From Stereocaulon alpinum (Eukaryota > Ascomycota > Lecanoromycetes > Lecanorales > Stereocaulaceae), in NCBI GenBank assembly GCA_018257865.1, contig JAEUBA010000196.1, positions 1-27,414 of the forward strand: DNA of 27,414 nt, written 5' to 3'. Each line of letters begins with the position of its first letter. The first letter of the stretch is position 1. Shown piece after piece: positions 1 through 10,999 of the stretch. Both the position numbers and the translations under genes were made by a program. Below the pieces are notes generated by a model. That model was not told the origin of the DNA, did not search any database, and worked only from the letters and a program-made list of their open reading frames with translations.

Positions 1-122
1 TTGCGGCTAGGAAAGGCACACTACGTGTACCATCTACTGGTTTCACAAATAATGTAATAGAACACCCTCATTAGTATATATAGATACTAGAATAGGCGTA
101 TAAACCAATCAATCAATCAATT
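1..122 (+). repeat. 3' tail of a LINE-2 family retroelement, little mutated
   Basis: The segment ends in a (CAAT)n-like microsatellite (about 103-122), the kind of simple-repeat 3' tail left by target-primed reverse transcription. The same sequence recurs in inverse orientation at 26636-26757 and, shortened, at 13770-13843. Compared with 26636-26757 this copy keeps its CA and TG dinucleotides, so it is the least mutated representative in the window. Its 5' part lies outside the window. It is inserted just upstream of the gypsy gag region. The family assignment (non-LTR retrotransposon or a dependent short element) is inferred from the tail and from the target duplication seen at the 13.8-kb copy. 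Confidence 0.6.
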
Positions 123-124
123 AC

Positions 125-1110
125 TAGCTAAAGGATTTCTTTATATTTTATAACGCCCGCCTTTAGCGCGCTTACGAACCTACTTATTAGACTTTAAAGA
201 CCCCTAGTATTAAAAAGCTTTCGGCCTAAGAATATATAACCTTATAAGGGAATTAGTAAGGGTAAATACCTATACTAGTTCGCTAACTTAGAGAAGAAGT
301 TTCTTAAGAGTCCGGAGTACTTTACTACTAAACTATCTAAGATAGTCTACTATATAGACGCCCTAGAAGATAACCTAAATTCTTAGTAGAATACCTACCT
401 AAAGGACTATAGATAGTATAATATAATATTCGAATTCTTTAAGTAATTCCTATATAATTTAGTTATAGATCCTATTAACCGCCGTCTCTTCGCCTATAAA
501 AGGTTTAAGGAGGTAAAGTAATATTCTAACTAAAAGTTACTATATTTAAGGCCTACTTAAAGGAGTTAGAAGCTAATCTATTACTTATAGTACTAAAGTT
601 TAAAGCTAACCTCTTTCTAGCTAAGCTAAGACCGGAGCTAAAGAATAAAATCTTAAGTATAGGTAAGATATCTAATAATAGGGATAATATTATTACCTAA
701 GCTATTATATAAGAGAATATTATAAGGTATAAGTATTATAGAGGCGGCGGCTTAAGTACTTATAGGAAATTATCTAACTATAGGGCCTCTAAGTTATAAG
801 GGAGCCGCTTATTAGAATAATAGATTTCTAAGCCTAATAGGCTAGGCCTAAGGGTTAATAGCTTATAGTTAGCACGATATAAATCTTATCTAAAAAGTCT
901 AAAATAGAAGATTAATTTAGATTTAGTAACTAAGCTTACCTACTATTATTATAGAAAGCTAGGCTATATAAGTCTAAATTATCCTAATTATAATAAGCCT
1001 TACTACTTATATTAGTATTAGTATAGTATTAGTAAAAAATAATTAGCCCCTATAACCGCCTTAGAAGTAGGGGAAGAAATCTAAAAAGTAGAGGCTAGTC
1101 CTTCTATCCT
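125..1110 (+). pseudogene. gag: gypsy Gag with CCHC zinc knuckle (RIP-degraded)
   Basis: Gag is the structural protein that packages retrotransposon RNA. A frame running through about 290-560 reads a Gag-like stretch containing KFLKSPEYF and later DPINRRLFAYKRF, typical of fungal gypsy capsid regions, broken by TAG/TAA codons that look like mutated Trp/Gln/Arg codons. At about 939-986 the frame gives YYYYRKLGYISLNYP. Reverting Tyr to Cys and His, as RIP would demand, gives the CX2CX4HX4C nucleic-acid-binding knuckle. The N-terminus and start codon cannot be fixed because a LINE tail abuts at 122. It is non-functional in its present form. Confidence 0.7.
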
Positions 1111-1119
1111 AACTAAGGG

Positions 1120-2431
1120 TTAGATAACGCTTAATACTAGCCTATAGTAGGTTACTACTTTATTAGATACTAAATCGTAGCTTAACTTAATCTCTTAGAA
1201 GTTTATAGTTTAATAGGACCTACTACCTTCTACTATTAACTTACTATTACTAGAAGCTCTAAGTAGCTTTAGTATATATATCTATAGTACCTATTAATTT
1301 AAGTATATACTTATTAATAGCTAGGGCTATAGTAAGGAGTATAGTATACTTTTCTATACTATTAATCTTAAGGGTCCTAATATTATAATTAGTATACTAG
1401 GGTTAAAGTAAATAAAGATTTTACTTAATCTAGAGACGGAGTAGTAGTAGTTTAAGGTTAATATTAAAAAGTTTTAGGTTAATAAGCCTACTATCTTTAG
1501 CTATTATCTTAAAAAGGAGCCTAAAGTTTATATAATTATATACGCTACTATAGCGACTAATTACTTAGATAGAGGAAGTTTAGAATAGATTCTAAAGGAA
1601 CTGCTAGAGTTCTCTAATATCTTCTTAAATAAGAAAGTAGAAACCTTACCCTTATTAAAGGAAGATAACTATACTATTAATATTAAGGATAGTAAGGAGC
1701 CGCCTTATAGGTCTCTCTATAACCTATCTTAATCTAAGCTAGCGGAGCTGCGGCGCTATCTTAATAATACGCTTATAAAAGGCTAGATACGCTGTTTAGT
1801 TTCTTCAGCCAGAGTACCTATCCTCTTCGTACTAAAGAAGGATAGTAGGCTGCGTCTTTATATTAATTATCGGGGGTTAAATACGGTAACTGTTAAAAAT
1901 TAATACCTATTACCTCTAATTACTAAGATATTAGACTGCTTATACGGAGCTAAAAAGTTTACTAAGTTAGACTTAAAGGATACCTATTATAGGATCTAAA
2001 TTAAAGAAGGTAATAAGTAAAAGACTATATTTCGCACCCGCTATAGCTACTTTAAATACTTAGTTATACCTTTTAGGCTCGCTAATACCCTAGCGACGTT
2101 TTAAGTATATATTAATAAGGCTCTTATAGAGCTTATTAATATTTCGTATATTATCTATCTTAATAATATCTTAATTTATAGCGCGAACCTAGCGGACTAC
2201 TAGCGATATATTTAGTAAGTATTAGAATAATTATATTAGTTCTCGCTTTTCGCTAACCTAAAGAAGTATTAGTTTAGTACTAAACGGGTTAAATTTCTTA
2301 GATTTATTATATCTACTAATAGCGTAGTAATAGATTAGGAACGCGTAGTAATAATTAGGGAATAGCTTAGGCTAAAGACCTTTTAAAATATATAAGTCTT
2401 TTTAGGCTTTATAAATTTCTACTAGTAGTTT
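1120..2431 (+). pseudogene. pol: gypsy protease and reverse transcriptase, 5' part of Pol (RIP-degraded)
   Basis: The retroviral-type aspartic protease is visible near 1152-1200 as LLDTKS, where LLDTGS is expected (DTG changed to DTK by G-to-A mutation). The reverse transcriptase follows: VLKKDSRLRLYINYRGLN (about 1831-1884), KFTKLDLKD (about 1957-1983), and the catalytic box YLNNILIYS (about 2157-2183), where Ty3-type enzymes have YxDDILIYS. Both catalytic Asp codons have become Asn, the outcome expected from RIP. The frame continues to FLGFINFY (about 2398-2421) and stops at the LINE insertion. The region around 1800 (RCLVSSARVPILFVLKK) is mutated less than its surroundings. It is dead, as both catalytic residues are lost. 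Confidence 0.85.
2417..2431. repeat. 15-bp target-site duplication of LINE copy B (left)
   Basis: The 15 bases ttctactagtagttt are repeated exactly at 4064-4078 and bracket the LINE insertion. Removing the insertion plus one copy rejoins the gypsy reading frame from FLGFINFY into the RNase H region, which confirms the boundary independently. A duplication this long fits target-primed reverse transcription, not LTR integration. Confidence 0.9.
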
Positions 2432-3051
2432 AATTAATTGATTGATTTATATATCTACTCTAGTAGAAATACTCTGCTAATAAGGGAGTCCTATAGAATT
2501 ATCCTAGTAGAGCGGAAGCTCTACTAGTCGCTAGAGAACCCTTTTTTTAGGTAAAAACTCCCTCTTATCTATAACCTATTTACCTCTTTATTAATAGCCT
2601 CTAGCTATATCTATACCTTAAATACTACTTATCTTATCTCTCTCCCCTCTTCTACCCTTAGTCTTTTATCCTAGACCCTATCGCGTTCTATATCTCTTAT
2701 ATAGTTTAACGGACGCCTTACCTTTAGTCTAGAGTAAGTAGTTATTCTCTAGTATCCCCCGCTAATAGTTTCTTTTTCCTCTTCCTTTTCCTTACTAGTT
2801 TAGGCGCCTTATAGGGTCCTAGGGGTAGTTTAGACTACGCTAACTATTATTTAGCTAGTAAGAACTAGCTAAGCTATCCTATTCTTATTATCTATTATAC
2901 GGCCGCGCGGATTCCCTTAACCTATATTAGTATTTATCTTATATTATTCGTCCCCGCTTATTCTATTAGCTCTGCCCTTTCTTCCGCTAGTCTAGGGTAG
3001 AAGAGTAATATATACTTTATATTCTACTTCCTCTAACCGTACTAGTAGCTG

Positions 3052-3641
3052 TATAAGCTCCTGCTACTACGCCAAAGCGCTAGGGTAAAAGATTTAATAC
3101 GGGGGTATTACGCGCTAGGCAGTAACCCCCTAATAGGGTATATATAGCCGTAGGCCTTATAACTATCCCCCTTCCTAGAATCTTAGTCCCCTAAGATCTA
3201 GGGTATAGGTACCTTACAGGCGCTAAGCACTGCGGGCCCTAATCTACTAAAGTAGGAAGGTTTTAGGCGTGTTATAGGCGTTAAGTACTACGGGCCCTAG
3301 CTGCTAAAGTAGGAAGGTTTTAGGCGTCGTAGGCGCTAAGCACTGCAGGCCCTAGCTGCTAAAGTAGGTAGGTTTAGGCGATAGGCGCTTATAATCGTAT
3401 ATATAGTATAATTTAAACCCTAACCCTCTATACCGTATAAAGTACGTTAACCTCGCGTTACCCCTAAAGGGATAGTACTTAGACCTAGTTAATAAGCTAC
3501 TATAAGCCCTAGGGTTAGCGCGTAATATAGTTATAAGCTCCTACTACTACGCTAAAGCGCTAGGGTAAAAGACTTAATACGGGGGTATTACGCGCTAGGC
3601 AGTAACCCCCTAATAGGGTATATATAACCGTAGGCCTTATA
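3052..3641. mobile_element. TRIM-like small non-coding LTR element
   Basis: A 590-bp insertion has two direct terminal repeats of 110 bp (3052-3161 and 3532-3641, about 95 % alike) and a 5-bp target duplication agctg (3047-3051 and 3642-3646). The empty site is visible in LINE copy C at about 7121-7130. The repeats begin TATAAG and end CTTATA. If RIP is undone (TG to TA at one end, CA to TA at the other), this becomes TGTAAG...CTTACA, the canonical LTR ends. No coding capacity is present in the 370-bp interior, which instead holds a three-copy tandem repeat. Size and structure match TRIM elements (terminal-repeat retrotransposons in miniature). Confidence 0.75.
3219..3383. repeat. three-copy tandem repeat inside the TRIM element
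   Basis: Units start at 3219, 3277 and 3332 (58, 55 and about 52 bases), each beginning ggcg(c/t)taag(c/t)act and containing ctaaagtagg and ttaggcg. CA and TG dinucleotides survive here although the flanking LTRs and host LINE have almost none. It may be a duplicated promoter or packaging element, but no function can be read from the sequence. Confidence 0.75.
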
Positions 3642-4063
3642 AGCTGGTACTGCGGACCGTTAGTATACTTATTTAGTATAGGAAGTTATTCAGCCTAATT
3701 TTACTACTCCTTAGCTATACTACTATAGAGCTCTCTACCTTACGGAGCTAGTTATAGTAGTCGAAGCGGTCTCTAATAAGGTCTCCCTCCTAGGCTAGGC
3801 TAGTTATATATATAGGGATAGAGTCTTTATAGGCTTTCTATTTATCTATCTTTCGCTAGATAGCCTAGTTTTTTATCTTCTAAGTAATAGCTATAGTACT
3901 TTAGTATTCTTTAATATCCGTAATTAGGTTCTTCTATCCTTTCTTTCGTCTTATAAGGGTAGCTACTTTAGCCTAGTCCCTAACCCCTAAGGTATCTAGT
4001 ACTCAAAGTTCCTTCTCTCCCGCTAGGGTTAGAGGCGTTTGTTATTATCTCAGCCCTCGACGG

Positions 4064-4078
4064 TTCTACTAGTAGTTT
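4064..4078. repeat. 15-bp target-site duplication of LINE copy B (right)
   Basis: This is an exact match to 2417-2431. The gypsy frame resumes here as FIYNYTTIATPLTDLLKG. Confidence 0.9.
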
Positions 4079-6300
4079 ATTTATAATTATACTACTATAG
4101 CTACGCCTCTAACCGACTTACTTAAAGGTAGTAAAGACGGGAAAAAGGTAGGTTAACTTTAGTAGAATAATAGTACCGAAGGTACTTTTTAAAAGCTTTA
4201 GGATATCTTTTCTAGTATACTATTTCTATACTACTTTAACCTAGAAGAGAAGTTATATATAGAAACTAATACCTCTAAATTTACTATTATAGTAGTACTT
4301 ATATAACCGGATAATAATAGCTACTAGTATCTAATTACCTTTTAGTCCTAGAAGATAATTCCTACGGAGTAGAATTATAAGATTTATAACTAAGAATTAC
4401 TCGCTATAGTAGTAGTAATAAAATAGTAGTAGTACTACTTAGAAAGTAGCCCGTTTATAATTAATATTCTTACTAATTATAATAATCTTAAGGGCTTTAT
4501 AAAGTAGAAGTAATTAAATTTTTAGTAAGCTAGGTAGGCGCTAAAGCTTACTACTTTCGATTTCGAAATTATTTATTATACTAGAAAGACGAATCCTGCG
4601 GACCTACTATTATAATACTTTAATTATAAGGGAAGTTCCCCGCTGAATACTAAGTTACTACCTATATTATAGAATAAACTCGCACTTTAGGGTAAAGATA
4701 AGGAATATAAGGATATTATCGCTATAATATCGCCGGCTTTTTAAATTACTAGACTCTAAGTTATTATTCCTTAGAAGGATATAAGAGGTATTATTAAATT
4801 AGTATATAAGGAACCTTAATATTTAATTAAGACTTTAATTCGGGATTTATAAGCTACTAATAATTAGGCGAAATCCTTTTCTATAAATAAGGGTATACTA
4901 TTATAGTACTATCTCTAAAGTAAGGTATAGGCTTTAGACTTAAAAGGCTTATTAAGAAATAATAACCGCTTATATATCCCTAGAGATAAAGCCTTAAGGG
5001 AAGAACTTATTAGTAAATATTATAATAACTCTTTAGTAGGGTACTTTAATACTAAGAAGATATATAAGTTACTTACCTATAAATACTTTTAGTATAGGAG
5101 TTCTAAGTAAGTTAATAGTTATATTAAGACTTATAATATTTACTAAAGAACTAAGGCTCCCCGCTATTACCTCTATAGCGAACTAAGTTCGCTTTCTATT
5201 ACTAATAAGCTATAGAAGGAGCTCTTAATAGACTTTATTATAGGTCTACCCTTAAGTAAATATAAGAATATAGTCTATAATACTATTCTAGTAATTATTA
5301 ATCGATTTATAAAGATAATAAGGTATATACCTACTACTACTATAATTAACGCCGCTAAGCTAGCGGATATTTTTTATACTAAGGTAGTATACTATTATAA
5401 TATACCTAATAGTATTATTAGTAATAGAGGTTTAGTATTTACTAACGCCTTTTAGTCGGCTATTTATTTTTACTTTAAGATTAAGCGCCGCCTAAGTACT
5501 ACCTTTTATCCTTAGACTAATAGTTAGATAGAATACTAGAATTAGGTACTAAAGTACTACTTACGTATCTTTACTAATAATAAGTAAACTACTTAGGCGA
5601 AATAGCTACTAATAGTAGAATTTATATATATAAATAGTCTTTATTCCTCTATTAAAACGATACTATTCTACTTAATATATAGATACTATCCTAAACTTCG
5701 TTAGAAACTTAAGGATAAGTCCTTAGAGGGGAGGATACCTACTATAAATAAGAGGATTAGATTATTATAAGTATTAAGAGATAAAGCTATAGAACGTCTA
5801 TAGCGCGCTAAGGAGTTTTAAGCTAAGTAGTATAATAAGAATTATAAGCCTTAAAGTTATAAGGTCGGAGATTTAGTAATACTATTAACTAAGAATCTTA
5901 ATTAAAAACGCCTAAGTAAAAAGTTATCTTATAAATTCGTAGGGCCTTTTAGGATTACTAATAAAGTAGGAGTATAGGCTTACCGCCTTCTACTACTATA
6001 AACTTATAGAATCTATAATACTTTTTATATCTTATTATTAGAGCTATACTACCTTCGCGACGGTAATAAGATATTAGCGAACTTTATATAAGCCCCTAAA
6101 CTTATTAATAATAATAAGATATAGGAGGTTAAAGAAATTATAGATAAGGTCTAAGATAAGTAAGGCGTTTAGTATAAGGTTAAATAGATTAGCTAGGGTA
6201 AAGAATATAAGTAGTAATTACTAGATAAAGAGCTTAAGGATACCTATAACTTAACTTAAGCCTTTAATAAGTAGATAGTTAGTAAGTATATATAATCTCT
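4079..6300 (+). pseudogene. pol: gypsy RNase H, integrase and chromodomain (RIP-degraded Pol, second half)
   Basis: Continues the Pol frame broken by LINE copy B. RNase H starts with TIATPLTDLLKG (about 4095-4130). The integrase zinc-binding region spans about 5015-5160 (YYNNSLVGYFNTKKIY, later YIKTYNIY, with His/Cys converted to Tyr). The rve core includes LLIDFIIGLPLSKYKN (about 5224-5271), SNRGLVFTNAF (about 5419-5451; SDRG-type second acidic residue now Asn) and TFYPTNSIEY-like residues (about 5504-5535) at the third acidic position. A chromodomain-like tail at about 6148-6260 reads KV-IS-GKEYK and ELKDTYNLT, where other chromoviruses have YKVKWxGW-type sequence. Chromodomains direct integration to heterochromatin, which fits this compartment. 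It is inactivated by many stops. Confidence 0.8.
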
Positions 6301-6949
6301 AATTCTTTAAATACTATTAATAGTAGCGAGTAAGCGGCGGCGATAATATAAGTTATAATAATTATAAACCTTATAAGTAAATAGTCTTATACTATAAGCG
6401 TACTCCTCTATAATTCTTATACTTACTTACTTATACTTTAGTAAGGTAGAGATAAGACTATATTAATTACTATCTAAATTACTATCTATTATTAGTAAGA
6501 TATTAATTAATTAATTGATTAATTTATATACCTACTCTAGTAGAAATACTCTACTAATAAGGGAGTCCTATAGAATTATCTTAGTAGAGCGGAAGCTCTA
6601 CTAGTTACTAAAGAAACCTTTCTTTAGGTAAAAACTCCCTCTTATCTATAACCTATTTACCTCTTTATTAATAGCCTCTAGCTATACTTATACTTTAAAT
6701 ACTACTTATCTTATCTCTCTCTCCCCTTCTACCCTTAGACTTCTATCTTAGACCTTATCGTATTCTATATCTATTATATAATTTAACGGATACCTTACCT
6801 TTAGTTTAGAGTAGGTAGTTATTTTTTAGTATCCCCCGCTAATAGTTCCTTTTTCCTTTTTCTCTTCTTTACTAATCTAAGCGCTTTATAGGGTCTTAGG
6901 GGTAGTTTAGATTATACTAACTATTACTTAACTAGTAAGAACTAGCTAA

Positions 6950-9900
6950 GCTATCCTATTCTTATTATCTATTATACGGCTACGCGGATTCCCTTAGCCT
7001 ATATTAGTATTTCTCTTATATTATTCGTCCCCGCTTATTCTATTAGCTCCGCTCTTTCTCCCGCTAGTTTAAGGTAGAAGAGTAGTATATACTTTATATT
7101 CTACTTCCTCTAACTATACTAGTAGCTAGTACTGCGGACCGTTAGTACTCCTATTTAATATAGGAAGTTATTTAGCCTAATTTTACTACTCCTTAACTAT
7201 ACTACTATAGAGCTCTCTACCTTATAGAGCTAGTTATAGTAGTTAAAGTAGTCTTTAATAAAATCTCCCTCCTAGGCTAGGCTAGCTATATATATAGGGA
7301 TAGAGTCTTTATAGGCTTCCTATTTATCTATCCTTCGCTAGATAGCCTAGTTTCTTATCTTCTAAGTAATAGCTATAGTACTTTAGTATTCTTCGATATT
7401 AGTAGCTAGGTTCTTCTATCCTTTCTTTTACCTTATAAAGGTAGCTACTTTAGCCTAGTCCCTAACCCTTAAGGTATTTAGTACCTAAAGTTCCTTCTCC
7501 CCTACTAAGGTTAGGGGTATTTATTATTATTTTAGTCCTTAATAGTTAAGCTTCCTTTTAATATATTTATTACTACTAGTTATAACTAAGTAGACCCCCT
7601 AGCTTACTTAGTATTATATTACTAAGCGGTTTAGTTAGAAGTTAATTAGCGCGATCGCTACTTTAGCCTTAAGTACTAAAACTAGGGTTACCTTAAAAGC
7701 TCCTAAGACTATCTAAAGGCAGTTATTTTAAATTATTACTAACTTTTTTATATAGCCTAGAGTAGCCTTTAGGGTTCCCTTTAGTTAATACTAAATTAGT
7801 ATTATAAATATTAGTATTAGTTTTACTACTATACTATATACTATCCTATATTTCGCGAAGGTAGTACCCTATATTAACCCTACGAGGTACTTAATTATAT
7901 AACTTTAGGTAACTACTTTCGCCTTTAGCTAGGCGATATACGGTCCCTATCTTAGTTTTAGGTCTATATATAAACTAAGTACTCTAATACTTATACTTAG
8001 TTTAATAATTATATCCCTAAAGTTTATTACTATTAATATGTTAAATTTCTTCGGTATCTAAGATATATAGATTAGTTTATATTTCTATAGGGCGAATACT
8101 ACGCTATAGGTACTAGCCTACTTTAGGTAGGTTTTATAGGCCTTTCCTAGGTTTTAGTAGTTCCTTTCTATACTTTCGCTATAGGCTAGTAGGTATATAT
8201 TATCTATAAAGCCTCTAACCTATACTAGGAGGCTTATTCTTACGTTTATATTAATTAATAGCGCGTTAAAGAATAGGTAAAGGATTAGTAAGATAGGCGA
8301 TCCCTATAGGATACCTATAGATACCCCTTTAACTATACTTATCTTTCCGCCTAGTATTATAGACGTAGCCCTATCTATTAGAAAGCTCCTAACCTATCTT
8401 ATAATTATACTTAGGGTACCTTTTATCTAAAGGTCGTATAGTAGCCTCTTATATAATATATTATTAAATACCTTAACTATGTCTAGTAAGAGTAGGCTTA
8501 CTACTCTCTTCTTTATACTCTTATTATAGTTCTAGACTATATAGACTATATCTATAAGGGTTTTAAGTATAGTTTCTACTAATCGCTTCCGTCTAGCCCC
8601 TATCTATTATAGTAGGAGTAGCTTATTCTCTTCTACTATATCGCTTAGTCTCTATAAGATTACCGCTTCTAACGCTTTATTTAGGGTATTAAGGAGTGCG
8701 ATAGGCTTATATAACTTTAGTTCTAAGTAGTCGCTCTTCTTTAGCTTTTTTAAAATTACTATATTTACTTTTTTAAAGTACTTCGGGTAGTAGCCTAGCT
8801 TAAGATAAGCTTAAAATAGGTAGACTATTACCCCTATTATACTTATACTAGTTAGGGCTCTTAAGAAGCGGTTTAGAATTCTATTAATACTAAGTACTTT
8901 ATTAACCGCTAGGTATTATATTACCTTAGAGACTTCTTTAACTAATATCTCCTTATCTATCTATATTAGTTCTAAGTATCTTATACCTATAATATCTCCT
9001 AGGTCTACTACTAGCGGTAGTAGAAAGAGGACCTTCCTTAAGGCTCTTACTTTCCTATTAAAATCCCTAGCCTTACCCCTACTACTATCTTTAATTATTA
9101 GGAATTATAGGAGTTCCTTTAGGTATCTACTCTTCTCTCTTCCCTATCTTATAAGTCTCTATACGCTCGTTAGCTTTAGTATAGCCTTATATATACTTTC
9201 CCTCTATATAAAGGTCTTAGCCTTCCTAATTACCTACGCCCTTTCCTTATTTACTATATAGAGGGCCTCCTCCGTCTAGGTACTATAGTTTCTCTTATAT
9301 TCCTTTATATATTCCTTTACCTTTAGGGTAGCCCTAGCCTAGTAGGAGTTTTAGTAGGATTTAGCCTTTAAGTATAGTTAGGACTATAGGATTATAAGGT
9401 TAATAATTTCCTAAAGGCCTTCTATTAACTTAGTAAGGTACTAGTTAATCTCCTCCTTATTATAAAGCTTTAGCTTTCCTAGCGCTACGGATAAGACTCT
9501 TATACCTTTTATAATCTCCTCCTTAGTAGCCTTATCTTTAATTTTCTTTTAGGCGTAGCGGGGGCGTAGGGTTTCTCTATCCTAACTCTACTTAAATTCT
9601 ATTACTACTAGCTTATAGTTAAAGCTATAGTATAAGTCCTTATAGACTATAGAGCTCCTTATAGCTTAATACGCTCCTTCTAATAGAAATAATAGGTCTA
9701 TTATACTTTTATAGCCTTTAGCCCTCTATATAACTAATCCTTTTAGTAGTCTTAGTTTTATCTCCTTTACTTCTATTATTTCTAAGAGCTAGTCTGCTAT
9801 TACGTAGTATATTTATCAGCCTAAGTTATTTTAGTTTAGGTAGTAAAGATTAAAGTCCCTTAAGAGGATATATTCTCTATCTTCTACTAGTACCCTATCT

Positions 9901-10600
9901 AAGAGGGGGAGTATTAAGGGGCTATTAGTTAATATATATTAGGTTAGTAAGGGGTTATAGATATTATAGATCTAAACTTCTCTATCCTAATAGCTTAAGT
10001 CGCTAGCGTCCCTTTCTTTTTAGGGCCTCTCTAAGGTAATTTCTCTATTATTCCCTTACTCCTTTAGGATAATCCTAATTAAGCTTAGGTCTCCCTTATA
10101 ATAGACTAGCTCCTAGCTATCCGTATCTATTCTCTTATTAATATAGAAGTATATACGGGCTTCTAAGTCTCTATTATATACTAGGTAAAAGTAGCCGGTA
10201 CTATTATTATAAGGTACTTATATCGCTAAGTTCTAGCTTAATTCTTAGATAACTACTATATCTATCTCTTTAACCTATTCGTCTTAAAGTAGTACTATTA
10301 TTAGTTTTAATTCTTTTCTAATATTATATTATACTACTTTAAGTTAGGTATTATTACTTATTATTTATTAATAGTACGTCTATAATTCCTTATCTATTTT
10401 AGACCTATATTTTAGCTTTAGGACCGTTTAGCCCTTCCTTAATCCTATTAGTATTATTATTAAGGGGGGGAGGCTACTAGGGACCTAAAGGATTAATTAG
10501 CCTAATATTATTAGCCTATCTATTAGTTTTAGCCTTCCTACTTTCCTAACTACTCCCTAAGCTTTATTTATAATATCCGCTAATACCTTCCTCTTATTTA
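6950..10600 (-). pseudogene. LINE ORF2: endonuclease-reverse transcriptase (Tad1 clade, RIP-degraded)
   Basis: Read from high to low coordinates. The APE-type endonuclease shows LLRDFNLYYLN (about 9820-9860), the (G)DFNLHHPxW box. The reverse transcriptase shows KLYKPIALLNTLNKALEA (about 8660-8715; SYRPIALLxTLGKxLE in relatives), GIL-GSPILLIL (about 8275-8315; GxPQGSPxSPxL) and GFIDNIYLLAYSES (about 8175-8220; F-DD box with the second Asp changed to Asn). The C-terminal block VESSIVV-LRSSKIRLNNFL (about 7155-7215) followed by an IG-LTVRS-T segment is the SSxxxQLRTGxIGLxxFL region typical of Tad1-like elements. Stops and the lost catalytic Asp mean it is dead. Confidence 0.8.
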
Positions 10601-10999
10601 TACCCCTAGTCGGTACTAGTATAAAGCTATTACTAGTTAGGGGTACTTAGGAGGGGGGGAGTACTATCTTTAGTATTATTATAAACTATTTAGGCTTATT
10701 TTCTAGCCTTTAGCAGATTTAGTAAAGTTCCTTCTACTAAATTAAGTACGCTTTACTCTATAACTTATAGTATCTTAGGTATACTACGTATTACTTTTCT
10801 CCTTTACCTTTAATATTATATTCGTAGGATTAGTACGGTTTAGTATATATTCTATACTTAGGTTAGCTTTAATACGCTAGTACTATATAGCTATACCCCT
10901 AGTAGTTAAAGTACTATCTTAGGTCTCTACTTCTCTCCTATTTCTTATATAGTAGTAGCTATTTATTTTTTAAGAACCCCTCCGCTACTAGCTTATTTA

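Larger units (their letters stand above)
2432..4063 (-). mobile_element. 5'-truncated Tad1-like LINE (copy B) carrying a TRIM insertion
   Basis: The 3' end lies at low coordinates: an AATC/AATT-rich tail at 2432-2447 on the minus strand, flanked by a 15-bp target duplication. The sequence matches LINE copy C (from 6501) almost along its whole length: 2432-3051 with about 6505-7127 and 3642-4063 with about 7127-7545. It keeps only the C-terminal end of ORF2 (about 3650-3900, QLR-SSKIRLNNFL-type block) and the 3' UTR, about 1.04 kb net. The 590-bp element at 3052-3641 is a later insertion absent from copy C. Copy B retains somewhat more CA/TG than copy C. Confidence 0.8.

Noticed and set aside
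6260..6500. Gypsy LTR directly after the chromodomain
   Set aside because: No matching repeat, no TG/CA-type ends, and the LINE tail begins at about 6501; treated as 3' non-coding sequence of the gypsy element.
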